In this document: piece after piece, positions 23,699 to 35,397 of the stretch
How the letters are laid out: every line of letters starts with the position of its first letter
Numbering within the stretch: position 1 is the first letter of the stretch
Program-made: the position numbers and the translations under genes
NCBI GenBank assembly: GCA_037501455.1
Contig: CM074855.1
Span: forward strand, 33,513,001 to 33,577,000
Reading direction: 5' to 3'
DNA from: Lantana camara
Taxonomy: Eukaryota; Streptophyta; Magnoliopsida; Lamiales; Verbenaceae
DNA length: 64,000 bases
Notes under the pieces: generated by a model
What the model was told of the DNA's origin: nothing
The model's input: only the letters and a program-made list of their open reading frames with translations
Databases searched by the model: none

Positions 23699-25048
23699 GC
23701 GCCCGCCCAGGGATGGGCGGGACTGCCTGCCCGCGCCGCACATCTGCGCGCAAGGGCGCGCCTGGCGCGCGCACTCTGGCGGCAATCGCTGCCGGCTGTG
23801 CGCAGCGCTGGCGCGCGCCTAGCGCGCGCTCCTGCACGGCGGGCGGGCGATCCCGCGTCATGCCGGGCCCGTGCATTCGTGTTTTCGTGTTTCGTGTTTT
23901 TCGGTCCGAAAAATCCCGATTTAATTTTATTTTAATTTTATCTTTTAAAATCAGTTTTGGTAAAATAAAATTATTTTAAAATTTTGATTAAATTGGGATT
24001 TTTGAGAAATTAAAGCGATTTGGTTTTTTGGAAAAATTATGAATATTATTTTCTGAAAATAATGAAAGAATAAAATTATTAATTTTGGAAATTAATTGGA
24101 ATTTTATTAGTTTAATGTTTTTCGGGTTTTATTGAAAAGGCTCTTGAACAAGAATTGCATCTAAGTCGTGTTTTGAGTCATTAGGACTTGAAACGAGAAT
24201 TTTAATTTATTGGCTAAATTTAAATTCTCGCAAAAGCATGTTAGGTGATCATGGGTTTAGATCTATGTATGGTTTTAATTTATGCACATGAATGGTTTCA
24301 ATTGGGGTTGGAGCCCTATAGTTGCGTTTTTCAATTGAGGTTGGAGCCTCACTTATGTGCGTACTGTTATGTGATTTATTATGTGGCTTTCCATATTACT
24401 GTTTTTGAGGCCGGGGTATGCCCCGTGTAATTGTCTAAGGCCAATATGAAGATTGAGCCTTATTACTTTATGTCTTTTTCTTTTTATTGTAATTTGAGAG
24501 TAGAGATAGGTGGTGAGGTTTTATTTTCATTTTGGAGACAATGCACCCATGGAGTAAGATGGACCACATTCAAGTAACAAGGAGGCCATAAGTGAAGACC
24601 CCTCAAAATGTTAGGGAGGGGAATCTCAATTGTTAAATGTAATAGAGATAGGGCTCGTATTTTGTTACCGCTTTCCCTTATGTGATTTGAACTGTTTATG
24701 TGGCATGTATGTTAGAACTTGTGATTGTGGAGTGGCTCCCACATATCACGCATAAGATAGGTAGAACCCATGATCATTACATGTTAGTATCATGCTAGGA
24801 CATGTTATCTGTTTATGTGCTTGTTTGAAATGCATTTAAGTGTACTTGCATTAATCAAGACTAATAAAATTGGATAACATATATGTTGGTGAGGTCGAAC
24901 CGGACAACTCTCCGGTTGATTCGAAAATTCCCATTAAATATTAAGCTAATTTCGAACAAATAGGTGTTTAATTCGAGATGCAAGTTTTGAATTAAATTCC
25001 TAGCATTCCATCAATAGGTTTTAAGTTTAGTAAGTAAAGCTAGTTATT

Positions 25049-25368
25049 GTCCGCGAGTCGTGGGATAGCTAGTGGAGCTTACTAGTTCTTAGTTACCTAA
25101 TTGATCATTTTAAATGATCAATATTTCGTGGTCAATTTTGGCAAGGGCGATGTCCGCGAGTCGTGGGTCGTTCGAACTAAGTTTTGGTCATGATCTTATG
25201 ATTGATGGGTCTAGCTTAACACCTAAGTAAATATGGATGTCGCACGAGTCGTGGGTCCATATTGAAAGATAGGTGATGCAAAAACAATTACTGAGAGTTC
25301 TAAAGGTGTTAGAATTGGTAAGTTGTACCTACCTAGGGTTCTTACTTAGAATGTCCGCGAGTCGTGGG
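25049..25368 (+). repeat. Four dispersed 16-bp repeats upstream of gag (copia C)
   Basis: gtccgcgagtcgtggg at 25049-25064, 25152-25167 and 25353-25368, with the gcacgag variant at 25239-25255. Confidence 0.9.
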
Positions 25369-25574
25369 TTCGAGGTAAAATGCCTAGGATCTTAGTACCC
25401 ATTGGGAAACGTGTTCCTCTTAGATCTTTGGGAATTCTAGATCTTTGAAAAACAGTGGGAGCTACAATAGATTAAAGACCTTATCTTTTGTATATCGTTA
25501 TAATTCAGCATGCTCACTAGTTCTCTGTTTCACCATTTAGGTCGTAGATTCTGTGATTCTCTACGTGTTTTGAA

Positions 25575-28500
25575 ATGGCAACCAAAAACCCTCTTGTATC
25601 GATCCTCGAGTCAAACAAGTTGACTGGTCCCAACTATTCTGATTGGCTGAGGAATCTAAAAATCATTTTAGATTCTGAGAAGAGAACTTATGTTCTCTTC
25701 GAAGGGGAGCCTACTCCTGAAGGGGAGGCTCCCACTCGGGCCGAGCGGGACGCGATTCAGAAGTGGAAGGATGATAATCTCCAAGCCCGTTGTCTTATGT
25801 TGGCTAACATGTCTCCGGACTTGCAAAGACAACATGAGGCCATGGAATTTGCTTGGGAGATTTACGACCACTTAGAGCAACTTTACCGCCCTCATGAACG
25901 TGTTACAAGGTATAACACTTCAAAGGAATTATTCCACTTGAGAATGAGGGAAGGTTCAAGTGTCCATGAATATGGACTCAAGTTTCTTGCCCTTACTGAG
26001 AAACTTGCCTCCATGGACATGCCGCTGAAAGATGAGCTTTCAGTGGATCTGTTGCTAGCTTCGCTCCCACCATCATTCAACCCATTTGTCCTTAACTTCA
26101 ACATGAATCATGCTGGTGCTACTGTAGCTGAGCTGATTAGTCAGCTTGTGACTGCTGAAAGCACGATCAAGAAGGACAATAAGGTTTTGATGGTGAATGC
26201 TCCATCTTCCTCTTCTGGGCCTTCTAAAGGTAAGGGCAAGAAAGCCCAAAAGAAGAAGAAGAAACCCCTTAGGCCCACTGGTGGCATTTCGAAGGGGAAG
26301 GCCCAAAAGAAGAAGCGTGATCAGAAAGAGGATGTTTGCTTCCATTGTGGCAAAGCGGGACATTGGAGGAGAAACTGCCCAGAGTACAAGGCTACTCTAA
26401 AGAAAGGTATCTTTCTCGTTGAAGTAAATCTTTCTATTAATTCTAGTTCTTGGGTACTTGATACCGGTTGTGGAACTCATATCTGTAATGATGTACAGAT
26501 GCTAAGTGAAGTCCAACAACTCAAAGAAGGAGAATGTGTCTTGAAGATCGGCGATGGCTCAAACGTTGAAGCTCGAGCTTTAGGCACAATTAGATTAGAT
26601 TTAGGTAGTTTTGAGTTAGTATTAAACAAAGTCCTTTATGTACCGAGCATTATTCGTAATATAATTTCAGTTCCAATATTAGATTGCGAAGGTTATGAAA
26701 CTTATATTAAGAATGGTAAATACTTTATCAAACGGAACAACTCTTCCGTTCATATCGGTACTCTAAGTAATGGACTTTACCTAACTCAAAATATCAATAT
26801 TATGAATATACAACGAGAAACAAAGCGTAAGAGAGATGACAAAGTTTCAGCTCCCTTATGGCACGCTAGATTAGGACACATTTCCAAGAACAGAATTAGC
26901 AAGATAAACACTTTAGGATCATTCTCTGAAAATGATCTCAAAGAGTTAACTTCTTGCGAATCCTGTCTCAAAGGAAAAATGTCCAAAGTTCCTTTTAAAG
27001 GAACTGTGGAACGTGCCTCTAAGGTTCTGGATTTGATCCATACTGATGTTTGTGGACCGCTTAGTGTAAGCACAAGAAACAATCATCAGTATTTCATAAC
27101 CTTCACTGACGACTTTAGTCGGTATGGTTATGTATACTTAATGAAGTATAAATCTGAAGCTTTTGAGAAATTCTTAGAATTTCAAAAGGAGGTTGAGAAC
27201 CAAACTGGTCACAAGATCAAAGCACTTCGATCTGATCGAGGAGGCGAATATCTTAGTGAAGAATTCCTTAATCATCTCAAAGGTAATGGGATTATCTCTC
27301 AGTGGACTCCTCCGGGAACTCCTCAGCTTAATGGAGTTTCTGAGAGAAGGAATCGAACCCTACTTGATATGGTTCGTTCCATGATGAGTTTCACTGACTT
27401 ACCGCCTTCTTTCTGGGGTTATGCCCTAGAAAGTGCAGCAAAGATTTTGAATCTTGTTCCCTCTAAGTCAGTCCCTAAAACGCCCTATGAAATGTGGCAT
27501 GGTAAAATCCCTAGTTATTCTTACTTAAGAATTTGGGGTTGTCCTGCTTACGTGAAGAGGACAGTGGGAGATAAGTTAGAATCTCGTTCTAACTTATGCT
27601 ACTTTGTAGGTTATCCTAAGGAATCCATAGGATACTACTTCTATGATCAATCTGAACAAAAGGTGTTTGTTTCCAGAAATGCCACTTTTCTTGAGGAACC
27701 GTTCCTTAAAGAAAAGAAAGGCAAGATCATAGAATTAGAAGAAGTACAAAGTGACCCCATACCACCCACTGAAGAAACGTCCCACTCTGATCAACTACAA
27801 CCAATCACGAATTTCGATACACATGTAAATCCTCCTCTAAGGCGTTCTGAACGTACTCCTAGACAGCCGGAGAGATGGTATGGATTCTTCCATGAAATCT
27901 CTCAAAAGGATAATGATCCTTTGACATATAAGGAGGCACTTTCAGATTCTGACTCTGAACAGTGGATAGAAGCCATGAAATCCGAAATGGATTCCATGAA
28001 CTCCAACCAAGTTTGGACCTTGGTAGATTTGCCTGATGGGGTCAAACCCATAGGTTGCAAATGGATCTTTAAGAGAAAGCTTGGAGTTGATGGAAGCATT
28101 GCAGCCTACAAAGCAAGACTGGTTGCAAAAGGATTCACTCAGAGACCCGGCGTGGACTTTGACGAAACCTTTTCACCAGTTGCAATGCAAAAGTCCATTC
28201 GAATCATGCTTGCCATTGCTGCATATTATGACTATGAGATATGGCAAATGGATGTGAAAACTGCCTTTCTCAATGGTGACATTGACAAAGACATTTATAT
28301 GGAGCAACCCATAGGTTTCACATTCAGTGGGAGTGAGCAAAAGGTTTGCAAACTCCAAAGGTCAATCTATGGATTGAAACAGGCTTCTAGGAATTGGAAC
28401 ATTCGATTTGATGAATCGGTCAAAGCGTTTGGCTTCATCCAAATTTCGAATGAGTCATGTGTGTATAGAAAGGAATTGGAGACCTCAGTGCAATTCTTAG

Positions 28501-29495
28501 TACTTTATGTTGATGACATCCTTCTTATTGGGAATTCGAAGGATGACATGAAAGTGACTAAGTTATGGTTATCGAACCAATTCGAGATGAAAGATCTTGG
28601 TGATGCGTCCTATATCCTTGGAATTAAAATCTATAGAGATAGATCTAGAAGGTTAATAGGACTATCACAGTCGATGTACATTGACAAAGTATTGAAGAGA
28701 TTCAATATGGAGTCAGCAAAGGTTAAGAACCTTCCTATGAGTGTAGGAACATGTCTTTCAAAGAAGATGTGTCCTAAGACTAACCTTGAGAAGGAAAGAA
28801 TGACTCATACACCTTATGCATCAGCAATAGGTAGCATAATGTATGCAATGTTATGTACTCGACCGGATGTGGCTTATGCACTTAGTGTAACAAGTCGTTT
28901 CCAATCTGACCCTGGAGATGGTCACTGGGCTGCCGTGAAGAATATTCTTAAGTACTTGAAAAGTACTAAAGATTTATTCTTAGTTTACGGAGGTCAGAAA
29001 GATCTTACTATCGAAGGATACTGCGATGCAAGCTTTGCATCTGACTTAGATGATTTTAAGTCAATGTCAGGATACATTTTCTGCCTAAACGGCGGAGCAG
29101 TGAGTTGGAAGAGTTCCAAGCAAACTACCACTGCTGATTCGACCACTGAGGCCGAATACTTAGCTGCAAATGATGCAGCTAAGGAAGGTGTTTGGATTAG
29201 AAACTTCATTCAAGAATTGAATGTTGTTCCTAGCATGAAAGACCCCATTACTGTGTTTTGTGACAACACTGGGGCGGTTGCTCAAGCAAGAGAACCAAGA
29301 TCTCACCAACGGACCAAGCACATTATGAGGAAGTATCACCTAATCCGTGATATTATCAAAAGAGGAGATGTGCTAATTGAGAGGGTCACATCAGCAGAGA
29401 ACATGGCAGATCCACTTACTAAACCCCTTAGTCGAGAAGCTTTCCAAGGTCATCTTCAGAAGATGGGACTTAGAGTAGCTTTAGAATGGCTTTGA
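25575..29495 (+). CDS. Copia gag-pol polyprotein (element C)
   Basis: An intact 1306-residue polyprotein. I found two residue differences from B: K415E, between protease and the HHCC finger, and V1277M, in the RNase H tail. Neither touches a catalytic residue. Zinc knuckle, protease DTG, HHCC finger, integrase DD35E, reverse transcriptase YVDD and RNase H acidic residues are at the same positions as in B. The intact frame and matching LTRs make C, like B, a candidate autonomous element; whether it is expressed cannot be read from sequence. Confidence 0.96.
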   Translation: MATKNPLVSILESNKLTGPNYSDWLRNLKIILDSEKRTYVLFEGEPTPEGEAPTRAERDAIQKWKDDNLQARCLMLANMSPDLQRQHEAMEFAWEIYDHLEQLYRPHERVTRYNTSKELFHLRMREGSSVHEYGLKFLALTEKLASMDMPLKDELSVDLLLASLPPSFNPFVLNFNMNHAGATVAELISQLVTAESTIKKDNKVLMVNAPSSSSGPSKGKGKKAQKKKKKPLRPTGGISKGKAQKKKRDQKEDVCFHCGKAGHWRRNCPEYKATLKKGIFLVEVNLSINSSSWVLDTGCGTHICNDVQMLSEVQQLKEGECVLKIGDGSNVEARALGTIRLDLGSFELVLNKVLYVPSIIRNIISVPILDCEGYETYIKNGKYFIKRNNSSVHIGTLSNGLYLTQNINIMNIQRETKRKRDDKVSAPLWHARLGHISKNRISKINTLGSFSENDLKELTSCESCLKGKMSKVPFKGTVERASKVLDLIHTDVCGPLSVSTRNNHQYFITFTDDFSRYGYVYLMKYKSEAFEKFLEFQKEVENQTGHKIKALRSDRGGEYLSEEFLNHLKGNGIISQWTPPGTPQLNGVSERRNRTLLDMVRSMMSFTDLPPSFWGYALESAAKILNLVPSKSVPKTPYEMWHGKIPSYSYLRIWGCPAYVKRTVGDKLESRSNLCYFVGYPKESIGYYFYDQSEQKVFVSRNATFLEEPFLKEKKGKIIELEEVQSDPIPPTEETSHSDQLQPITNFDTHVNPPLRRSERTPRQPERWYGFFHEISQKDNDPLTYKEALSDSDSEQWIEAMKSEMDSMNSNQVWTLVDLPDGVKPIGCKWIFKRKLGVDGSIAAYKARLVAKGFTQRPGVDFDETFSPVAMQKSIRIMLAIAAYYDYEIWQMDVKTAFLNGDIDKDIYMEQPIGFTFSGSEQKVCKLQRSIYGLKQASRNWNIRFDESVKAFGFIQISNESCVYRKELETSVQFLVLYVDDILLIGNSKDDMKVTKLWLSNQFEMKDLGDASYILGIKIYRDRSRRLIGLSQSMYIDKVLKRFNMESAKVKNLPMSVGTCLSKKMCPKTNLEKERMTHTPYASAIGSIMYAMLCTRPDVAYALSVTSRFQSDPGDGHWAAVKNILKYLKSTKDLFLVYGGQKDLTIEGYCDASFASDLDDFKSMSGYIFCLNGGAVSWKSSKQTTTADSTTEAEYLAANDAAKEGVWIRNFIQELNVVPSMKDPITVFCDNTGAVAQAREPRSHQRTKHIMRKYHLIRDIIKRGDVLIERVTSAENMADPLTKPLSREAFQGHLQKMGLRVALEWL

Positions 29496-29500
29496 CGGGC

Positions 29501-29511
29501 AAGTGGGAGAT
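29501..29511 (+). other. Polypurine tract of copia C
   Basis: aagtgggagat between the stop codon and the 3' LTR. Confidence 0.85.
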
Positions 29512-31461
29512 TGTTAGGAATAGTGCCCTAAAAAGCCGATTGTATATCCGCTTTGTGCTTTTCCTTATTGTAATCACAGACAATCTTTGAATGAAATAAC
29601 GAATTGAGGCAACACTTCTTTATATGCTCTTGTTTGGTATGCGTTTACTTTAGCTGTGCATGTATGAGAACTCCCCTAATCCTGATGACTATAGGACTCT
29701 ACCATTTAGGTGAAATGGTTCATGAAACGAGCCCTATATCACATAAGTCATGATTAGTAAAATACTCCAAGCCGATGAGTCCTACAGACAGTGGGAGTGT
29801 CAACCTGACTCCTCTAAGGCTTGCTTGTGGGATCACGCCCTTAAGAAGGACCACCTTGTTTCATGGAGGTGCAAAGTGTATAGTTGATACGTGCGTGATA
29901 CATGAGGGTGCTTACTTTAATAAGTAAGTTCACTGAGGTGCCCCGTGTGAGAACATTCCTAAATGGGAAAGGAAGTTTCTATTTCAGGAAATGGAAACTT
30001 CCAGATTAGGAAATATCTCACGAGTCATTGATGTGATTAATTGATCCTTAGACTTGAGGTTCCTTGTCACTTTATGAGTTAACTCTGTAGTCTTAGGTAT
30101 AAGCTTTAAAGGGTGTCGCCTTAGACAACTGATTCAAGGCTTATGCTGGGGCTGCACAAGTGATTCATGAAAGTGAATGAGAATCAAGAAAGGACCTACA
30201 CTTGCATTTGCAAGGTGATCTCTTATTGTGTAAGTCATTCATATGCCATATGGAGTCCTTGGCCAAGGCAGTAGATCAAGACATCAAGAAAAGGGTTTCT
30301 TGGATTGAGATCAAATGGATATGAAATGCACTTAGCTTTAAGACCGGATTATTAGGGTTCTGATTATTCCCTTGCCCTAGATCTTGGTTGAGAGATAGTA
30401 AGTAGGAGGATTGTATCTCACATGATTCAATGACTTAAAGGTTCTGTCGAATCCGAACATTCCAATTCAGCTAGGGGTTAAACACCTGTTGCTAGACTAT
30501 GGTCGTTTAATCTGTGGACTGATTAATTAATTAGTGAATTAATTAATTGGGGTCACTGCTAATTGAATTGAGAACCTAGAGGGTCACACACAACAACTTG
30601 GTTACATGAGTTGAGGCTTGAAAATGATTAAACGAGTTAATCGGACCAAGAGGGTTCCACACGTGTGAATTCACACGTGTGGATCACGTGAGTGACACGT
30701 GTCACTGTGACACGTGTCACACACGTGTATATATATATATATATTATATATATATTAAATAATTAATTAGTTAATTATTTAATAGACTTTGGTTTAATTT
30801 TGAATTAAAAAGAAAGTCTAATTTTGGAGAAAATAATCTAGTTAATTAATTATGAATTAATTAATTAGATAAAATAAGTTATTTATTTTATAATAAATAA
30901 AGTATAAAATTATCCAAAAATAGTTTGGATAATTTTAAGCTCTCTTCAAAGTTGACTAGAATTAGAATTCAAAGTCAAGGTTGAAAAATACTTGATCCTC
31001 AAGTAATAGGAGAGAGGGACCAAAATCCTAGCCCATAAAGGACTAGGAATTTCGGCACCCCCTTGCCTATATATAGGGGAGCTCGAGCTCCCCTTTAGAG
31101 CTAATAGACAATTCTTGGTTCATGTGTTGAACACCTTCCTTTCTCCAAGATTAAATTAAACCCTAGGTTAAGCCCAAACACTAACTAGAGAACTAGCATC
31201 CTTACTAGTTAGATTGTGATCAAGTTGGTGGACTTTCTCTAGAGACTTCAAGTTAGAAGTTTGAAGATTCGAGCTTTACCAAGGAGAGGGGATCAAGCCG
31301 CGTGAAGAGCGTTCTTGGGTGGCTTGAAACGCTTCAAGAAAGAATAAAAGAAAAGTAAGTTTTCTATCTTTACGAATTTGGTTACACGATTGCGAGTCCT
31401 AGATCCTTTTGTTGGGAAAAATTTTTAAATTCCGCTGCTTTCTGATTCGTGTTTTCCAACA
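29512..31461 (+). repeat. 3' LTR of copia C
   Basis: 1950 bp, matching the C 5' LTR in length and in the variants that separate C from B. Confidence 0.95.
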
Positions 31462-33488
31462 GAGACTTGCGGTGTCGAATTCTATATTGGTAAAGTTTAA
31501 TTGTAGTATGTAAATTAATAATTAGATGAATATGTACGTGATAAGTTATTGGCGCAAATCTCATAAATACGAATGTTATAACTGAGATTTTTTTATTAAT
31601 AATGAAATTACTTTGATATGGATTCTTGAAACTTAAACTTAATGTAAATTATAACACATCTAATTAGACTTGTAATTCGTTATCTCTAAGTAATTGCATT
31701 AAGTGGGGTGGTGTAGCTTAATGTTTCTAAATGATTTATGTTTTAAATAGGATTCTTGGATGGTGGAGTTAAAGGTTGTTGAAATATTAATGGTTGACTT
31801 TGTTTCGGATTCAAACTTGCAGTCCTATGATTAACTGTCTATAATAAAACTAATTAATGACTTGAATGTTTCTATAAGTTAGATGCTATTCACTTATGTG
31901 ATAATTGAATTGTAGGATTAGGTGAAAAGCGAGATATTAATTGTGCACATGAACACTTTCATGTCATTCTTGTAATTCATGTAAACTTGTCTTATCATTC
32001 TTGACCTTGCCGTGCGTCTTTGTGGTTCATGTCGGAGTCTTGTCTCACGAGTACACTGTATTTCCTTTCTGTTCAGTAATCTCCACGGTGGAGACAACCC
32101 GATCAGGTTTGCATTCGTCTTGTCAGTTCTCGTTTCTCGTCGCTTCTCAGGTGAGGTTTAGGATTTTGTATAGCTATGCGACCTATGACCTTTACATGCT
32201 GATTTCTACCCTTGCATGCGAGTATACCTTACTATAAATACGTATGTGTTGGATATGATATGTTTATGACCTTGTGCGTGCGTCCTGCGTGGGTGGGAGC
32301 CTTCGTGGCTTAAATTCCACAGCGTGGGGATATATATAAAAATGGGTTTTTGAGGTATATGTAAGCCATTTTGGAAAATTCAGTTGTGTTATAATTCTGT
32401 AACGAGTTGGCCATGATATATGGTACCTGTTCTATTCTATTCTGTTGTGGATCCAAGGAGCTACGGGTAATGGGTCCCCCGGGACGGTTAGGGCCGTCGG
32501 GGTTCCAACCATGTGCGTAGTTCCATTTGAGATATCATCGCGCGACTCAGGGAGATAGGGGAGGCGTGATATCTTGAGCCTTCGGTGTTTTATCCGGGGA
32601 GGACTCTTGTGGGATAGCTACCCCTTGAGGGCGGGTCAGTCGGATGGTTAGGGCCAACGCGTGGCTCTTCCATCATTGGAGTACAGGATGGATTGATTTT
32701 GCTTTATGTTCTGAGGAGTAAAGGTGGGAAGCCCGTACTCACCGAGCATGTGTTCTAGTCTGTTATGGAATTATGAATCGGGATAGAATCTTTCTGGAAA
32801 ACGGCTTCTAAACTTGTATCTATATCTATTTGGGTTATTTCGAAATGTTTTGGTATGCAACACCTATCCTCGGTTCATGAGTCCATCCTTTGATTCTGTG
32901 CTATGCTCTTTATATATATATATATTGTGGGTGTGCGTTAGCCCCCTCACTCAGTCAGTTGACTGACCCCTCGTTTTATCTTTTAGTTTGCAGTTTTTCT
33001 TTTGGCTTGAGCTAGGCGGAAGTGAGTCTTCTGAGTCATACTTGTCAGTCTAGTTGGTGTTAGGATGCATTTGTCGCACACTCTACTTATGTTATGTATT
33101 TATGTTTCACACTTGAAGGTTATGTTTATGTTCTACTTAGACTTAAACCCGTGTGGGGTTAGTAAGCTAGTACTTGGATGTTATTAGATATTGATGATAC
33201 TTATGCTGATTATTATATTGGATTATGAATTGATATTCGGGATTAGGTATCTATGCTAGTTGAACCCGTCACCTGTTCTGCATGTTGTTTTAATTACTTC
33301 CCCTATCTATTGATGATTGTTTTAAATTGCTTCCGCGCTCTGAGTTTGTCGAGTTAGATCCGCCTAGCCTAGTGTGTGAGTTAGTCTCCCGTTCGCTATG
33401 ATTCGGATTCGGGCATGGACTTTCTATTTCATGACCAGGTCTGGGTCCTAGTGCGGGGGATGTGGTATCCTCCTTTTGGGGTGCTACA
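31462..33488 (+). repeat. Solo gypsy LTR K, segment 3 (LTR end)
   Basis: Starts with the duplicated gagac of C and ends gggtgctaca, followed by gcatg (33489-33493), which matches the five bases before the LTR start at 9456. Its last 550 bp resemble the end of the D LTR (cactcagtc hairpin, tttgcag, gctaggcgga, gcgggggatgtggt). Predicted splice signals: acceptor ending 32076, a 74-nt exon 32077-32150, donor GTGAGG at 32151, acceptor ending 32993. Confidence 0.87.
32077..32150 (+). other. Predicted small exon 2 of LTR K
   Basis: Preceded by CTTTCTGTTCAG and followed by GTGAGGTTTAGG. Its position and flanking sites match exon 2 of D, E2, F and I. No transcript evidence. Confidence 0.45.
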
Positions 33489-33969
33489 GCATGAACGGTC
33501 CAGATTAGATCTGGACCGGGCCGGTCAAAGGGGGTCAAACGAATAGGGTCGGATCATATTCCGATAGGGTCGAACCGGGTCCGGTCCGGGTAGGACCAGA
33601 CCCGGACACGCGTCGCGTTCTGGAGAGGTCTATGCATCGACACGCGCCAACCACTTGGCGGCCTTCCGGTGACGCGTGAAGGCTCGTGGGGACACGTGTC
33701 GGCGCGTGGTTGGCAGCGTTGTGCCCGCGGCGGAGAGTTCTACAACGTAGCATAATTTGATTGGCCGGAGTAGACACGGTTTGTACGCGGTATTGTAAAA
33801 TGACCGTTATGCCCTTGCTTTTGTGCCTAAAATGACCAAATTACCCTCCGTTTTATGCCTATAAATAGCTGATCCCCTTGATATTTTTTCTCATTCACTT
33901 TTTCAGCCAACTTTGGCATAAGAGCTTTCCTCTCTCAATTTAATTAATCCCTAATTAAGGAATAATTAA
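33489..33969 (+). repeat. Copia J 3' LTR, segment 2
   Basis: Lies between solo LTR K and gypsy element D. Begins with the duplicated gcatg of K and ends with attaa, the left target duplication of D. GC-rich first half; a TATA box (tataaata, 33860-33867) suggests the J promoter. No gene supported. Confidence 0.65.
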
Positions 33970-34809
33970 TGTGACGCCCCGTCTCTTCGGCATTCCAGGT
34001 ACGGCGTCACGAGAGAGTTTATTTCAGTATTTTGTGAATTATGTGATTTAGCATGCTTACGTGTCAACGTGATATTAATTTTAATTACGTGTGCCTTAGA
34101 ATAATTAAATTGTACTTGGACTCAATTGTCCAATATTTGTAATTTAGGGACCTAATTATAATTAGGACGTCTGAGCCTTCGGGGCTATTTGAGCTCGGGA
34201 ATTCGAATTCGAATTCCGACCCTATCATTGAGTTCGTTTCGATGATTCGGATTCAATGAATTACCCTTTTTATTTCTAAAGCCATTTGATAGCCCTATCG
34301 TTTTTAATCCGATCCGCGTGGACCGGATACCGTTTGAACCTACCCGTTTTAACCGACCCATTTGCCCGGCCCTAAAAAGGGCCAAGCCTTTCCTTCTCTC
34401 CCACTTTGATCGATCAGCAGCAAGGAAGAGAGGAAAAGAGAAGCATTTTCACCATTTTTGGCCAAGAAGCCTTGAGCTCGGGTTTGGGAGATCCAACCGT
34501 CCGATCAACGACCTAAGGTAAGATTTGTGACCCTTACATTATGTGTTTTATTTTATCGTCTCTTTCGTGCCCCGGATATGTGTTATATGGCTAACTTGGG
34601 AAGATGATGAATAGTAACCGGGGTGTGAGTTTCGTATGCTCTAGGCCGTTTTACGGGTTCTAATGTGGAAATATGTGTTCCATATGTTATATGTGATTTA
34701 TTGTGTTAATTTTGCATGATTTTATGGTTGGTTGTGGTTGTGTTTGTGTGTTGGTAGTGTTTCCCGTCGCCATTGCTGTTTCTGCTCTGTTTTTGTGAGC
34801 AGGATGGTC

Positions 34810-34987
34810 CGGAACGGCCGTTTCCGTTTTGGCCTTTGGGGCCGGAACGGCCCTTCCCATCCGCGTATGGGAACGGCCGTTCCCGTTTTGCTCTTGGGGT
34901 GGGAACGGCCCTTCCCGGGCTGGCGGCTGTGCCGAGAGTGGGAACGACCGTTCCCAGTTTGTACTGGGAACGGGAACGGCCGTTCCC
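34810..34987 (+). repeat. Six-unit palindrome array in D 5' LTR
   Basis: Units related to gggaacggccgttccc start near 34810, 34843, 34869, 34901, 34940 and 34972. The units at 34869 and 34972 are perfect 16-bp palindromes; others carry one or two changes (gaccg, ggccc). Copy in the 3' LTR at 40968-41145. Confidence 0.92.
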
Positions 34988-35025
34988 ATGGCCGGACCCT
35001 TCTACTGGGTCAAATTCGCGAGGGT

Positions 35026-35119
35026 GGATTTTTCCTTTTGGAAAAATCCGCGGGGGTGGATTTGAGGCAGTAGCTCTGGAAAAATCCGCTAGGGTGGATT
35101 TTTCCCTTTGGAAAAATCC
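35026..35119 (+). repeat. Two perfect 10-bp hairpins in D 5' LTR
   Basis: ggatttttcc and ggaaaaatcc separated by four bases, at 35026-35049 and again at 35096-35119, within GGGTGGATTT repeats. Copies in the 3' LTR at 41184-41207 and 41254-41277. Confidence 0.9.
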
Positions 35120-35397
35120 ATGGGGGTGGATTTTGCCACTTTTTCACTTTGCTTTGATTATGCATTCGTATGATTTTTAAATGCTTTTCTTTTGTATATT
35201 AATTGTTATAATTTGATTGTTTTGCATAATAGATTGTGAATAAATATGTTATGCTATGATTTGTGAACTTTATGATTTAATTGTGACATTTTATATATGA
35301 ACGTGATCCATGACTTCATGACAATCATGAACATAAGCCGTGCGTCTATTTGGTTCATTCTTGTGTCTAAGTCTTGTTTTGTATTCAGTTTGTTCAG

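Larger units (their letters stand above)
23148..25540 (+). other. Predicted intron spanning LTR end and leader (copia C)
   Basis: Same donor (GTAAGTTTTC, 23148) and acceptor (CACCATTTAG ending 25540) as in B, enclosing the primer site, palindromes and 16-bp repeats. Unconfirmed prediction. Confidence 0.5.
23270..25574 (+). other. Untranslated leader of copia C
   Basis: Nearly identical to the B leader. No gene supported; contains the palindrome array and four 16-bp repeats listed separately. Confidence 0.85.
21305..31461 (+). mobile_element. Copia element C, full length, apparently intact
   Basis: 10,157 bp, with two 1950-bp LTRs and a perfect target duplication gagac (21300-21304 and 31462-31466). 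It differs from B only at scattered positions: AT-repeat length, homopolymer runs, a few substitutions. Its own flanking duplication shows an independent insertion rather than tandem copying of B. Confidence 0.96.
34518..35397 (+). other. Predicted LTR intron 1 (gypsy D)
   Basis: Donor CCTAAG then GTAAGATTTG at 34518; acceptor TTTGTTCAG ending 35397. Encloses the palindrome array. Copy in the 3' LTR at 40676-41555. Predicted, not observed. Confidence 0.5.

Noticed and set aside
10291..31461. B and C as a tandem segmental duplication.
   Set aside because: Each has its own perfect 5-bp duplication and interrupts K at a different point, which shows two separate insertions.
34810..34987. Spaced palindromes as a CRISPR-like array.
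   Set aside because: Plant nuclear LTR context, variable spacing and imperfect units; no associated genes.
34732..35180. Overlapping frames of 78-135 residues in LTR D (and 40890-41338).
   Set aside because: They overlap in three frames across the palindrome array; the repeated residues are translations of the repeat.
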